DNA of 64,000 nucleotides from Channa striata (taxonomy: Eukaryota > Chordata > Actinopteri > Anabantiformes > Channidae), in contig CM065179.1 of assembly GCA_033026295.1 (NCBI GenBank), positions 19,399,275-19,463,274 of the forward strand. The letters are read 5' to 3'. Position numbers and translations under genes: made by a program. Of the stretch, positions 35,102 through 46,395 are shown one piece after another (the first letter of the stretch is position 1; each line of letters begins with the position of its first letter). Under the pieces are notes generated by a model. That model was not told the DNA's origin. It did no database searches and was given only the letters and a program-made list of their open reading frames with translations.

Positions 35102-36690
35102 CATAGTCACACTTCACCTGTGCACAAACATACACACACTATATGGTAGCAGACAAGTGAGAAGATGAGGGCTTACTGTATCCCAAAGAACCAAATTTTC
35201 CATGAGTACCCAGGCGCACCGTGAAACTGAAGTGGCTATGGCAGCAGTAGCTTGGCATTATCAAGTCCAGTCCCTCTCCACTCCTGTCAAAGACCTGTTT
35301 ACGGTTATGTGCCTTTATATCTGTTCTAGACCTTTTGATGCTTAAAACCTGGAAAAAAAAGAACTGCTGATGAGAGAGACACAGCGGTGGGGAGAGAAAC
35401 AAGTCTATTGAATTGATACTGGAAAAGCACATCGCATAGTGATAGTTGAGTATCAGTTATTTTTTTTCCTCACTCTGAGCACAGTGAGAAGAGACAGCTG
35501 CTCTTTTTCTTATTTCTTTCTGTCTTCCCTTGCCATCATTTTATATCATCTATTCTGTCTTAGTATTGCATGCTAACATGACTGCAGGTGTTTGTATGGG
35601 ACCAGAGTGTTAAACTTTCGTGTACACCAGACTGTCTCTGTCATTCTGTTCCAAACCAACCGCCAGAGCTGAATGATGAAAATGGGGCTCACCAACCTGA
35701 ATTCGTTTGCCATCTCAGTTTGTTGTTCTGTTTAACTTAGGATTTCAAATACAACAACAGCAGTCTTTAGGTCCTAAAAGTTCACAATGCAATTTTTGCC
35801 TTACTCGGTCAGTTTTGGCTGGGCCCAAAACACATTGCTCACACACCTCGTGAGAAGAGGTTGGGACCTTACATTGTATTTTTTGACTGTAAAGGTAAAA
35901 CGTTTTAAAAAAAAAAAGGCTGCAGTCAGGCTGTATTTTTTTCTTTTTTCTCCATAGCTTTTTATTTATTTCATCTATAACTGAGCCATGCTTCCCTTAT
36001 ATCATCGCTGGTTTGGTATGCAGGAACAGGTTTACTGCTGAGGGCACAGTGTACCATAGGGGGCCACTGGGTAGCAAAGCTGAATGTTTACACTTGCGAA
36101 ACACACACACACACCCACCCACCCACACCCACCCTACTGGGACCCTGCAGTCGAGTCTGACAAGCCAGAGTTATTTATTTATTTATTTGAATGTCTACAG
36201 CTGTTTCTAACATGGGCACTGGCTTTCCAGTCTCCCAGTGCTGCAGTGTCACAGGTTTGGCCATGCATGGAGATGTTACAGTGAACTACACTCAACAGTA
36301 CTGACAGTTGTCATTATTATGGATGGCTCAAAGACAGGTTTTTCTTTTATACATTTTATTTTTGACTGTCCTGCTGCATCTATCCAGCTGTTTTAGTATT
36401 GAATTATAAGACTCCATGTTTATTAGGATCATGATGCTGCTGCTATTGTATACTTTGTGTGGAACTACTGGATGGCTGGAAGTCATAGAAAGTGCTAAAC
36501 TGTGTGTGTGTGATTTCCTGTCTTCTGCATGCTTTTTTCAGCGATCTTTGTCAGTTTAACTCTCCTTGTTCATGATTTTGTGACTAAAAGACAATGACAT
36601 TCATTTCAATGTTGAAACACTGGTGAGTTCAGATGTTAGTGGTACTGTTTATTTTTTAAATTAATAAAATGTAACAGTTTTTCTATATGT
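35102..36690 (+). other. suco: suco 3' UTR (inferred)
   Basis: Non-coding sequence after the stop, with a (CA)/(CCCA) tract at 36103-36130. An AATAAA at 36663-36668, with T/GT-rich sequence just downstream, is the best polyadenylation signal; the end is set by that signal. Confidence 0.6.
36663..36668 (+). promoter_or_regulatory. suco: Candidate suco polyadenylation signal
   Basis: Canonical AATAAA followed within about 30-50 bases by TTTCTGAATGGTTCTGTTTGG, a GU-rich element. Other AATAAA words exist later (for example 37673), so the site is provisional. Confidence 0.5.
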
Positions 36691-37952
36691 TTGCACTTTC
36701 TGAATGGTTCTGTTTGGTTGGACATTTTGACAGAGACATACATTTTTCCAAAGTCCTATTAGACTTTCATTACCTCCTCTGACCAGCTTCTATAGCGCTT
36801 ATTTGTCTTGACATATCCTCATAAACCAGGGTCGCCTCTGACCCCCATTGCACGATGTTCTCTGTGACTGTGAAAACCCATTTTAATATGCCTGCTTTTA
36901 TTAATGATTCTGTCATCTTCCCATCAGAAGCTTTCTCAGTCTACATGCCTCCTTCTTTGACTAGCTGATCTTTATTCTTACTGTACGCTAGCCAGTCTTT
37001 TATTCACTTGCTCTTTGACGTTGTGTTTGCTCCACCTTAATTGATCGATGTTTTTAAAGGATGTGAATTGTTGTTGGATAAAGGGAACACAGCAAAGATG
37101 ATTTAAAACACTATTCATGTGATTCTTTGTTCCACAAGCAAATCTGAATTTTTTTTTCCTGTTTTTGAATGGGTATGACTTTGTGTGTGTGTGTGTGTCT
37201 GTGTGTGTGAACCTGTGTGCATGTGAGCATTTCATTGTTGTTTATGACTCTTATAAAAAGGACTACTTTGAGTTTATGTATCCCCCCCATCACCATGAAT
37301 ATGAGAGCCCTCGGAGAGAAACGGTAGGAGCTCAGTGTGCACTTTGTACAACTCTTCATGCCTTTTTAGGTCTCTGTCTTCATTGTCAAGTGCTATCTTT
37401 TCTTTCTCTCTCCCCCTCTCTTTCTCTCTGTGAGTACTCCGAAGAGTTGCACAGTATTTTTGAGCAGGAGTGAGTTACTACAAGAACTGTAGTGCCATTA
37501 GAAACTGTGAATTTCTAAATAAAACCTTTTTTGTTGTGTCTGGTGGTTGTGGTGTGGTTCATATCCAGCCTGACTGTAGATTAATGCTCACCATAAGAAT
37601 ATCAAAAGACTCACAGTTGAGCATGGGCAGATCAGAATATTGCTGCAGGGTTTGCATGCTCTTATATTATTGAATAAACATGTCACATGACCTGCAGATC
37701 TCACCTTCACTTTCTGTTAAGGGCAGGACACGAACCATTCAGACCTGCAGTTTAAAAATACATTTTCCTCGTACACTAATACTAGAATGTTCACAACTGA
37801 CTGCATATCTGGTATTTACGAATAAAACAGCTTTCAGTCCTAGAGCTAACAGATGGGTTGCTGCTTTGCAAAAAAATATATTGTGTGTGTGTATGTATAC
37901 ACACACACACAAATAAATATATGTATATACACATACATATATATACATACAC

Positions 37953-37996
<44 letters not shown>

Positions 37997-38028
37997 GTGT
38001 GTGTATATATATACATGTGTGTACACAC

Positions 38029-38061
<33 letters not shown>

Positions 38062-38739
38062 CACAAATAAATTCCCTACTAAGTGCACATCCTTCTTTGG
38101 GGCGGTTTTGTACCTTCCTTCAAGCTTGGGTCCTCTACCAGAGGCCTGGGAGCTTGAGGAGATGTGTATATACATAAAGTTAATAATTTTTTATCTTTAT
38201 TTTTTAAGTAATTCAGAAACGCATACGCTAAATGCTCTCATGTCAGAAATGTGGGACAAAATGCCTGACTGATCTACCGGAGGTATCTCAGATTCACAGC
38301 ATGTTCTGGGGTCAGACTGGTAAAAGCTTCAGAATTCAGAACAAAGAGTCTTTAATAAATTAACTATACTAAATTTTAAAGAATTTAGATTTATTCTAGG
38401 AGTCACCACACAGCAAGATTTATAAAGTCAAAAGTTCCTGCTCCTGCTGTGAAATAATAATCACGTACACTGTGTCTAAAACTTATTTATTACCCTGGTA
38501 AAAACTAGCAAACACCAGCTTCTGTACATATGTATCGATTGTCTCCTTTTTGTTCATAGTTTCTATAATCATTTTCAGACTCTTTTTAGTAATTTTCACG
38601 ATCAGCATATACTTTATTGTCCAGTGTTGCTGCATCACATTTTTCTCTGACCTCCCAAGAACAGCATCACATCCTGTGAGTCATGCTGTGTCATATTTCA
38701 TACGTCCCATAATCAAACAACACAGGGCCGGTTTCCGTC
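36691..38739. other. suco-mysm1 intergenic sequence
   Basis: No gene recognised. Short (GT)n tracts at 37181-37208 and the large composite tract at 37882-38066 dominate. Open stretches on both strands here are products of the repeats. Confidence 0.7.
37882..38066. repeat. Self-complementary (TG)n/(CA)n/(TA)n composite tract
   Basis: (TG)n is followed by TATACACACACAC, then CATATATATACATAC blocks, two pure TA tracts, ACATGTGTGTACACACATGTGT and a final (TA)n. Left TG and right CA arms are mutually complementary, so the tract can fold on itself. It produces spurious tyrosine/isoleucine open frames on both strands. Confidence 0.95.
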
Positions 38740-38879
38740 CCTTTTAGATACAAGCGGCGGTTTTATTGCGGAGGAGCGAGCTCGCAGCTTCCAGCCGCCA
38801 GGTGGCGCTGTGAGGAATCTCCGCCCGCGTCTCAGCCCGCGGCCCCTCCGCTCTGCTTTGTTTACGTCCGGCCAACAAC
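38740..38879 (+). promoter_or_regulatory. mysm1: mysm1 CpG-rich promoter/5' UTR
   Basis: Sequence becomes sharply CpG-rich just before the start codon (GCGGAGGAGCGAGCTCGC, CCGCCCGCGTCTCAGCCCGC, ACGTCCGGCC), and CpG density continues into intron 1. No TATA box. This is a typical CpG-island type start region. Confidence 0.6.
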
Positions 38880-41800
38880 ATGGAGGACGAGCAGGATGTT
38901 GACATCGAGGGGGACGAGTTGGGAAGCGGCGCAAAGTAAGACTGTCCTCATTCTCTGCTCACATTCATGTTTCCAGTGCGCGCCGGGGCCGAGGAGCCGC
39001 GCTGCGGCCCCATGTGTGGAGTCCTCCCGGCAGTCGGATGGACGCTGTCCTCGTCCGTCCCCGTCCAACTTTCATGACACCTCCTGTCTTTTTCTGCCGC
39101 AGTGAGCTGGACGGAGCCGCTTTAGTCCAGGAGCAGTTCATCCAGTCTGCGTGGAAGAGCAGCGCCGGGATTCTGGTAGGAGGTCACGATGCTCAGGTTT
39201 TCACCGTGTGTGTGTGTGTGTGTGTGTGTGTGTCCTGTGACGCTGTGTCTGTCTGTCTGTCTGTGTGTTGGACAGCCCTGGGAGCTGGACAGCTCCATCA
39301 GCCCAGAGAACAGAGAGGTGATAGAGAGGATGCTGCTGGAGGAACAGTATCCTTCCGCTGACACAGGCTCATGGTCTGTGCTCAGAGCTGAATGCTACAG
39401 TGAAACCTGTGACCCATGAGGATCATTCATCAGGATGAAAATAATGAGTCAGATCCCCACAGTTAGACTGACACTTAACAACGTAGAAAGAGTCCAGATA
39501 TTGCAAAACAAATTCACGATTAACCCGTTTTTTTATTTTAGGCGTGTAAATCATAATGAGGATCTGTTAGGATCATATGTTTCAGCTTAAGGCTGCAAAT
39601 GAATTTTTTAAAATAATGCTCATCAGAAAAGTCAGAACGGTTCCCATTATGACATCTTCACACGCCTTCTTTATTCGGGACATTTCACTAAAACTCAAAG
39701 ATTTTACGTGTGTTATAATGTTGAGACCAACTGAATCAAATTGTCAGATTTAAGAAGCAGGAAGTATCAAATGTTGGACATTTGCGTTTGAGAAATAACT
39801 TAAAACAAAGAATCTAATTAGACTAATTCAATATAATCAGACAGTTATTTTCAGTGATGTTACCAGGGAAAGCTGTTGGTCCTAAACTGCCCTTACAGAT
39901 ACTATCTGACAGGTAAGGAGGTTCCTGATCACATTTGGGAAAGCGGTGCTAACAACAAGGCCAAAGTGAAGAAGTAAGTCAGTTCTTCGTCCAGCATTCA
40001 CACCAGCACAGTGACGCCTTCCTCATGTTGTTGGCATTCGTGTCATGCTTCTGTTTGTTGGACGTTCAGGTCTCCGACAAAACCTTCGGCTTCTGGTTCA
40101 TCTTCCCGCTGGTCTAAACAAGAGAAGCAGCTGTTTGAGGAAGGACTGGTAAGCTTCACGTCAGCATGTTGTCTCTAAACCAGGGGTCGGCAACCCGCAT
40201 GTGGCTCTTTTGTCCCTCTGCTGCGGCTCCTTGTGGCTTTGCTCCACAATCACCACATTTCAACATTGTTTGCGAAACGATTCTGGGAGTACAGACAGGA
40301 AAAAACACATTCTCCTTCCCTGTTGCTCCCCTGACAATCGATCTATCCCCATTGAATGTGACATCATTTGCAGGTGTAAGTCGACCATATCTAAATATGG
40401 AACTGGCCCACAAAGACATTCGGGCGTCCAAGTTCAAACGCTTGACAGCTGATCTTGAAGATGTTGCCGTCAGAAGTTTCTCAGAATCACAAATGGAGTG
40501 ATATTGAAAATCTTTCCAAACTGGACAAACTTGGGTTCAAAACACTGAATGCCATCCCCAACACTTACATGAACGTGAAAAAGTATAACTTTGCAGTCCT
40601 GTCGATCTTCTGATCCACATACGTATGTGAGCAGGTCTTCTCCAACACAAACTACATTAAAACCAACACTGCTCACGCCTCACAGACAACAGCTTACAAT
40701 CCTGTGTGAAGATGAAGGTGACGTCTTGATGTGCAGACACTGAAGTTCAGGAGCAAAAATCACATGAACCAAGTAAAATAAATATTTTAATTGGCTATTA
40801 TTTCGCAAATAAAAATCAGGTTTCCAACTGACTGCAGCTCTCAGATGGCATTTTTTGTTTGCTGCAGGTGGATAATTTAAGTTTGACTTTTTATTTTATA
40901 AATATGACGAAAACTCAGTTTGACACAGTATTTTATTTGAAAGTAGTTCCACATTTTTTTTTTGCATGTAGAAAGAAAATGTTGTTTTCTCTATAGCAGT
41001 TGATTTCCTAAATGCAACGCACTATAATTATTTAAATCCATAAAATAAAGATAAATAAACAATATATGCAGTTTTATCTTTAATTCATCTGTCAAAAGGA
41101 TTTTGTGGTTCCCTGTGTTTTCTTTTCTGTGGGAAACGCGTCCAACTGGCCCTTTGCGTGTTTCAATTTGCCGACCCCTGCTCTAGAGTGTAGCTGCTGT
41201 TAGTGTCTACATGCTAATAACAGGTTTAACACCTGTACGTGAGGCACTTTCTGACTTGTCTAAACGGTGTGTTTTTCTGCAGGCTCAGTTCGGTCGAAGA
41301 TGGTCCAATGTTGCCAAGTTGGTGGGCAGCCGTACTGTTCTCCAGGTCAAGAGCTATGCCAGGCAGTATTTCAAACACAAGGTAAGACTTAGCTTTACCT
41401 TCCGTGTTATGCTGCACACAGCTTGCACAGGTCTCAGCTTGCAAGTGTTTAAGTTTCACAGTTAAACGTGTGACTTCCGAGCAGCTGTTTCACAACCCCA
41501 GTGCATTCCTTTGAAAGGCTTGGGAAATCACAATGAGCAATAAACGCACTTTTCTTGAATCATCTGTACGTTGTTTCAGGTCAAGTCAGAGCCCAGAGCT
41601 TCAGCTCCCTCTGCAGGTCCTGTGCTGCACATGCCACATCCTCAGCCATTTCCAGTCTCGATAATTCCCTGACCAACGCCGTCCGTATAGAGAAGCTTTC
41701 AGATGATGAGGATGAAGACGTAGACATTACAGATGACCCGAGTGACGATGGAGATGCTGATGACAAACCACAGGCCACGCTCAAAACAGAGTCGTGTGAA

Positions 41801-44800
41801 GAGGAGAAGCTAACGGCCCCACAGGTCCATGTGGAGACTGAGACGAATGACCGACTGGTTGGCCAGGACTGGCACATCTTGCCACCTCCTGTAAGTTCTC
41901 AGCCCTCATCTTTACTCCCCTGCTCAGAGGATTGTGATGCACCTGGACAAGAAGAGACAGGCAAACAGACAGATTCATCTCTTGTAAAAACCCTTCAGAC
42001 TGAAGCAGAGATGGACTCAAATCAAAGGAATGATGACAATGATGGTCGTTGTTCCCAGTCTGAGAGCCCAGTGGAGACTAGTCAATTAGAGGAGGCCTTT
42101 TGTGATGACACAGGTAGACCTCACTCTATTTTGGGTAAACACATAATGATTACCGTGTTTTTTTTCTCGTGAAGCTCCACTTTTCTATATATTTTCCTCC
42201 CAGATTTTGCCAATAAGACTATGAGTATGACTGATAGACCAGAAGAAGACCAGGAGGAGGAGGATGAGGATGAGGACGAGGAAGAGCTTAAGGCACCTGA
42301 GCAGGAAGTTGAGATGAACCTGGAGACCATCAGTGAGGATGAGAAACAAGCTATACCAGAGTTCTTTGAGGGACGACCATCCAAGACTCCCGAAAGATAT
42401 CTGAAGATCCGAAACTACATCCTGGATCAGTGGTAACGTCCCACTGGTTAACTTCTCAGTGACACTTTGAAAAGGAGCATACGTGCTGTAAAAATATATT
42501 GTTGTTGTTTGACAGGTTGAAGAACAAGCCCAGGTACCTGAACAAGACCTCAGTTCGTCCTGGCCTGAAGAACTGTGGAGATGTCAACTGCATTGGGAGG
42601 ATACACACCTACCTGGAACTGATTGGAGCCATCAACTTCAACTGTGGTGACTTTACTGAGCCCATGGCAGCACGTTTTGCTGTTCCTTCTTTGAAAACTG
42701 TGCTTCCCTTTTCATTTGAGCCTTTTGTCTTTCCTCTTACAGAGCAAGCGGTCTATAATCGCCCAAAGATAGTGGACCGCTCCAAGCATAAGGAGGGCAA
42801 GGAAGTGCTTGAGGCCTATCAGCTCGCGCAGAGACTCCAGAGCATGGTAGGTTCTGAGAAACTGACACCTGATCCCCCAAGTTTCTAAAGTGTGAGTGTT
42901 CTGGACCCGTAACTAACTGATAATGGGTTGTAGCGAACCAGGAAGCGCCGTGTCAGGGACATATGGGGAAACTGGCGTGACGCTAAAGATTTGGAGGGAC
43001 AGACATATGAGGTTTGGACAGACACACACAAGTGTTAATTCTGCACTGATTGATATCAGTGTATTAACTGTTGGTGTTTCCGTCAGCATTTTACTGCAGA
43101 GGAACTCGCTCAGCGGAGAGAGGAGATGAAGAGGCAGCCTAAACCCTGCAAGATGTCCAGACACAGAGGGTGAGCGTGACCGACTGATGGGACACATGCT
43201 GCATTCCTCACAGCTTTGTCTTTATACGTAGAGAAACACTCATGATCTCAATTCTGCTTCTAGGTCTTTTGATCCCTTCCAGCTGATTCCCTGCAGGTCT
43301 TTTGGAGAAGATGTTCAGGTCAGCAAATCATAATCTCCATAATGTTCATAAAAAGTTAAAAAATAAGAGTGATTTTCTGAAAATCCATTCTTTTTTCCAT
43401 CCATTTGTTCCTGGAGATGTCAGATGACATTTAACAAGACGTCTTTGTATAAAGTTTGCAGTTATTAATCCTACTAGTCTGCTGTACAACTACGTTAATC
43501 ATCCTAGACATACTATTCATAAACTTTCCACAGGAACCGTTCCAGGTTATTGTTTGTGCTGAGACTCTTCTCATTATGGACATGGTATGTTATGCACACA
43601 TACACACACATATTGAAGGTGTTCTCCTGGTTTTCTGCCTCTTTTAATTGCTTAACCGCCACCATGAGTTAATTAACTTGCCTTTTTTTTCTTGCTTGTA
43701 CATTCTGTTATATTTAATTTCAGAATAATTGTCTCTCTTACCTTTGCTCCTACATTGATGAAACTTATTGTAATCCTCAGCACGCCCATGTGTCACGTGG
43801 TGAAGTAATCGGTCTGCTTGGTGGAACATTCATCGAGGAGGACAAGGTACTGAAGGTAAGAAAAAAACAGTCAAAAGCTACAACATTAGGATTTAATTTA
43901 TTATGTATTTTGAAATTAGTAATTTGATGTACACAACTCTGTGTGTTTTTGTGTGTAGATCAGTGTGGCAGAGCCGTGTAACAGTGTAAGTACAGGTTTG
44001 CAGTGTGAGATGGACCCGGTGTCTCAGACGCAGGCCTGTGACGTGCTGTCGTCTTTGGGCTTCAGTGTGGTGGGCTGGTACCACTCACATCCCTCCTTCC
44101 ACCCCAACCCATCAGTACGGGACATAAACACACAGGACCAGTTCCAGGTAAAACAAAAGGCGGACCGACCTCACGCAGGATTCACTATATTTGAACATGA
44201 GCTGATTCTCTGTGTCCTCATTGTTCCAGAGTTACTTCTCCCGCGGTGGAGCCCCCTTCATTGGGATGATTGTAAGCCCATATGACCCAGCCAACGCCTC
44301 CCCCCATTCCCAAACCACCTGCTTGTTGGTGAAGGAAAGTGAGGGGTCTTCAGGCTCTCAGAGTGTGTATAACTGACACGCACAATCAGTGCGTTTACAT
44401 GACACTTAGGAAATCAGCTTTTCTTAGAAAGCCGACGGTAACCTGTTCAGTTAAGTCCATGTAAAGGTTTTAAGATCAAGCAACACAGTGTAGGTCAGTG
44501 ATTTGTCTACACAGTAACTACAGTTTATTCTCCGGCTGAGTGTGTCTCTCTGTCTCTCCTCAGAGCTGCCCTACAGATTCGACTTCCTACCGTCAGAAGA
44601 CATTCCAGACTGGGGACAGACAATGAGGAGAGCTCAGTGGATCATTCACAAATACTCTCAAACACCTGGGTGAGTAAGACATAAGACCCCAGTGGCTGCT
44701 TTGACAGACGTCTTCTCATGCTGGTCTCATCTTTTTTATAATGTTTAACATTTTTATTTACTACCTTTTGGATCAGGAGTGTGCAGATGAACAGATTTTT

Positions 44801-45133
44801 CCGGAAGGACTCTCATCTCACCTGTCTTGAGAAGGTCAGTCTAGTCCATCTGTATTAGCAATTAGCTTCTCAGTGGTGGATTTTCCCTAACTGATTTACC
44901 TCCGTTTTAATAGTCAAATTGTGTCTACCTCGTTCTATTAGATGCTGTCTTCTCTGGCGCGATACTTGGAGCCCCTGCCAGATGAGGAGGGAGACCACTT
45001 TCTCACCCAAATCCAGGCCCTGTTTGTTTCAGACTTTATTTCCAAGCAGCAACAGGAGGAGGGACAATCCTTAAATAACTTTTCCAGACCGGCGAACTCA
45101 GTTGACCTTCCTTTGGATCAACTGAATAAGTGA
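38880..45133 (+). CDS. mysm1: MYSM1 histone H2A deubiquitinase, 20 coding exons
   Basis: MYSM1 is a nuclear JAMM metalloprotease that removes monoubiquitin from H2A (K119) and supports transcription, for example in blood development. Coding exons: 38880-38935, 39103-39175, 39276-39346, 39899-39973, 40070-40148, 41283-41381, 41580-42113, 42204-42432, 42516-42646, 42743-42846, 42934-43011, 43087-43169, 43264-43318, 43534-43584, 43781-43855, 43959-44147, 44230-44362, 44564-44669, 44777-44834, 44942-45133. Every boundary is GT-AG with matching phase. Domains: SANT/Myb (about 104-151), acidic IEKLSDDEDED region, SWIRM (about 380-475), MPN/JAMM (about 557-715). Exon 7 needs either one extra base (protein about 823 aa; human 828) or a weaker downstream acceptor (817 aa). 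A hAT transposon lies in intron 5, between the exons that split the SANT domain. Confidence 0.97.
39206..39268. repeat. mysm1: (GT)n and (CTGT)n within mysm1 intron 2
   Basis: Intron 2 is only 100 bp (39176-39275); (GT)14 at 39206-39233 and (CTGT)n at 39248-39263 occupy most of it, directly upstream of the acceptor TTGGACAG. Confidence 0.9.
39347..39898 (+). other. mysm1: mysm1 intron 3
   Basis: 552-bp AT-rich intron with no other feature seen. Confidence 0.75.
39899..41381 (+). CDS. mysm1: mysm1 exons 4-6: SANT domain
   Basis: Exon 4 gives YYLTGKEVPDHIW, exon 5 SRWSKQEKQLFEEGL, and exon 6 AQFGRRWSNVAKLVGSRTVL followed by QVKSYARQYFKHK. Together they form one Myb/SANT DNA- or chromatin-binding domain with the usual tryptophans. 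The domain is cut by intron 5, which carries the hAT insertion (40181-41180). Confidence 0.95.
40173..41188. mobile_element. hAT-superfamily transposon, internally decayed, with target-site duplication
   Basis: The element occupies 40181-41180, exactly 1000 bp. Its ends are CAGGGGTCGGCAAC... and ...TTGCCGACCCCTG, a perfect 13-bp terminal inverted repeat. Flanks CTCTAAAC (40173-40180) and CTCTAGAG (41181-41188) form an imperfect 8-bp target-site duplication (6 of 8), centred on TCTA as preferred by many hATs. The interior keeps plus-strand transposase scraps: SRPYLNMELAHKDIRASKF (about 40380-40437) and YVCEQVFSNTNYIKT (about 40620-40665), the latter matching the hAT dimerisation motif F-STY-CE--FS--N-IK. 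Stops and frameshifts abound, so it is non-autonomous. Confidence 0.9.
41580..42113 (+). CDS. mysm1: mysm1 exon 7: acidic linker with frame discrepancy
   Basis: The strong acceptor TTGTTTCAG (ending 41579) opens a phase-0 frame VKSEPRASAPSAGPVLHMPH that stops at TGA 41670-41672. The conserved part (NAVRIEKLSDDEDEDVDITDD) and everything after it are in the frame one base away, consistent with one missing base near CCC at 41667-41669. Alternatively an in-frame acceptor CCCAG at 41596, with a poor pyrimidine tract, would give a legal join without any indel. An internal GTAAGT at 41891 is a possible cryptic donor. Confidence 0.8.
42204..42846 (+). CDS. mysm1: mysm1 exons 8-10: SWIRM domain
   Basis: After a Glu/Asp-rich run comes AIPEFFEGRPSKTPERYLKI and RNYILDQW, then KYLNKTSVRPGL-like RYLNKTSVRPGLKNCGDVNC, IGRIHTYLELIGAINF and AYQLAQRLQSM. 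This is the SWIRM domain of MYSM1, a helix-turn-helix related fold that binds DNA or histones. Intron 9 (96 bp) happens to be open in frame, so intron retention would not stop translation. Confidence 0.95.
43534..44669 (+). CDS. mysm1: mysm1 exons 14-18: catalytic MPN/JAMM domain
   Basis: EPFQVIVCAETLLIMDM leads into HAHVSRGEVIGLLGG, which carries the catalytic-core glutamate of the JAMM fold. Exon 16 has VVGWYHSHPSFHPNPSVRD, an intact H-x-H-x7-S-x2-D zinc motif (His about 640 and 642, Ser 650, Asp 653). Exon 17 gives SYFSRGGAPFIGMIVSPYD. All zinc ligands are present, so the enzyme should be active. Confidence 0.96.
44386..44475. repeat. Short TTTACATG-type repeat in mysm1 intron 17
   Basis: GTGCGTTTACATGACACTTAGGAAATCAG ... 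AAGTCCATGTAAAGG: inverted TTTACATG/CATGTAAA ends about 70 bp apart, related to the block at 9880-10450. Confidence 0.45.
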
Positions 45134-45298
45134 GGAGACCCCGCAGGATGGAGACTCTGATCAGGATTCTGGACTTACTTCAGACATCGGTGTGCAGCCC
45201 ACCAATCAGGCCACAACTCCAGGCACAAACAGCAACACAGTCTTACATTTAGGCTCAGTGTTATCACCTGAACATGACTATTTACTGTGATGGAACAT

Positions 45299-45790
45299 AC
45301 ACTGATCAGCCACAACTTTAAAACCATCTATCAAAACAGCTCGGGTGTTGTTGCCATGAAGGGGATTGACTGGTCTGCAGCAATGTTTAGGTAGTTGGTA
45401 GGTGTCGAAAAACATTCACATCAACCAGGACACTGGATTTCCCAGTTAAGCATCACCCCAGAGGATCAGACCTGATGAGCTGCTCTTTGCTCCTCATCAC
45501 CAAACCTTGGTTGTTCATGATCCTGTCACCAAGTGTCCTTTCTTGGACTACTGCATATCAAATACCCCCCTTATCACCTGCTATTTTGGAGCTCTGATAA
45601 TTGGGCTTCTGTCAAAGTTACTCAGATTTGTACCGTCTACTTTTTTCCCTGTTCAACACCTCACTTTCAAAGACTGACACTTCACATTTTATGTAATGTA
45701 TCCCACCCGTTGTCAAGAAGTATTGTAAGAACATAATGAATGTTATTCCTTTCAGCTGTCAATGGTTTTAATGTTATGGCTTTCCAGTGC
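45299..45790. mobile_element. Internally deleted DNA transposon with ACTGATCAGCCA-type termini
   Basis: The left end CACTGATCAGCCACAACTTTAAAACCAT and the right end ATGGTTTTAATGTTATGGCTTTCCAGTGC are imperfect inverted repeats. GTTGCCATGAAGGGG, GTCTGCAGCAATGTTTAGGTAG and ATGTATCCCACCCGTTGTCA match internal words of a repeat family very common in fish (recalled, not searched). The long middle with coding sequence is largely lost. Confidence 0.7.
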
Positions 45791-46339
45791 ACATCTTTAC
45801 CTCTGCTGTATTATACTGTTATTAGTTAGTGTTACCAGCTTTTACAGTATGTAAATATTATAAGGCTTTGTATCAGTATTACAGACTTTGTGATTTAATT
45901 TTTTAACAGTATTTTATTATATTCAAACCAGAATGTTTTAGGAGAGTCCATATTAAAGTTCCTTTAGCCAGAAACCAAATGGATGACACAAATGATGTCG
46001 TGTTTGAATTTGTGGTGAGATTGTTATGGTAACATTGTTCTAATTCTACAGTGGGAATTTGCTGTGTACCTGGGCTGCACAGCTTGCTTTTACACTCGTA
46101 GTGCTGTGGGGCTTTATAGCCCAACCTGTAAGTTAGCGTCATGTTTTGTTTTTCATTTTAACTGACATTTTCTAAATCAGCAGACACTCTCACATGAAAA
46201 ATAGAAATATACATTATTTTATGAGAGCACACATTGTCAGGACAAGGTATTTTATGTCAAAAAGCATATGAATATTATTTTATTGTTGCAGAGAAATAGT
46301 TATCTTCCTTGTTTAGTGTGGATGTCTTTTTAATGAATA

Positions 46340-46395
46340 CATTCATGTAGTCATTTGGCAGATGCTTTTATCCAAAGCAACTAATTGAAATTAAA
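46340..46395. repeat. Dispersed teleost repeat (GCAGATGCTTTTATCCAAAGC)
   Basis: ATTTGGCAGATGCTTTTATC followed by CAAAGCAACT is nearly identical to a ubiquitous fish repeat word (CATTTAGCAGACGCTTTTATCCAAAGCGACTTACA). Confidence 0.6.

Noticed and set aside
37739..38272. Overlapping open frames on both strands rich in Tyr/Ile/His/Cys
   Set aside because: They are translations of the (TG)n/(CA)n/(TA)n tract, which lacks stops in several frames.
40166..40501. Gene in mysm1 intron 5
   Set aside because: It is transposase debris inside the hAT element.
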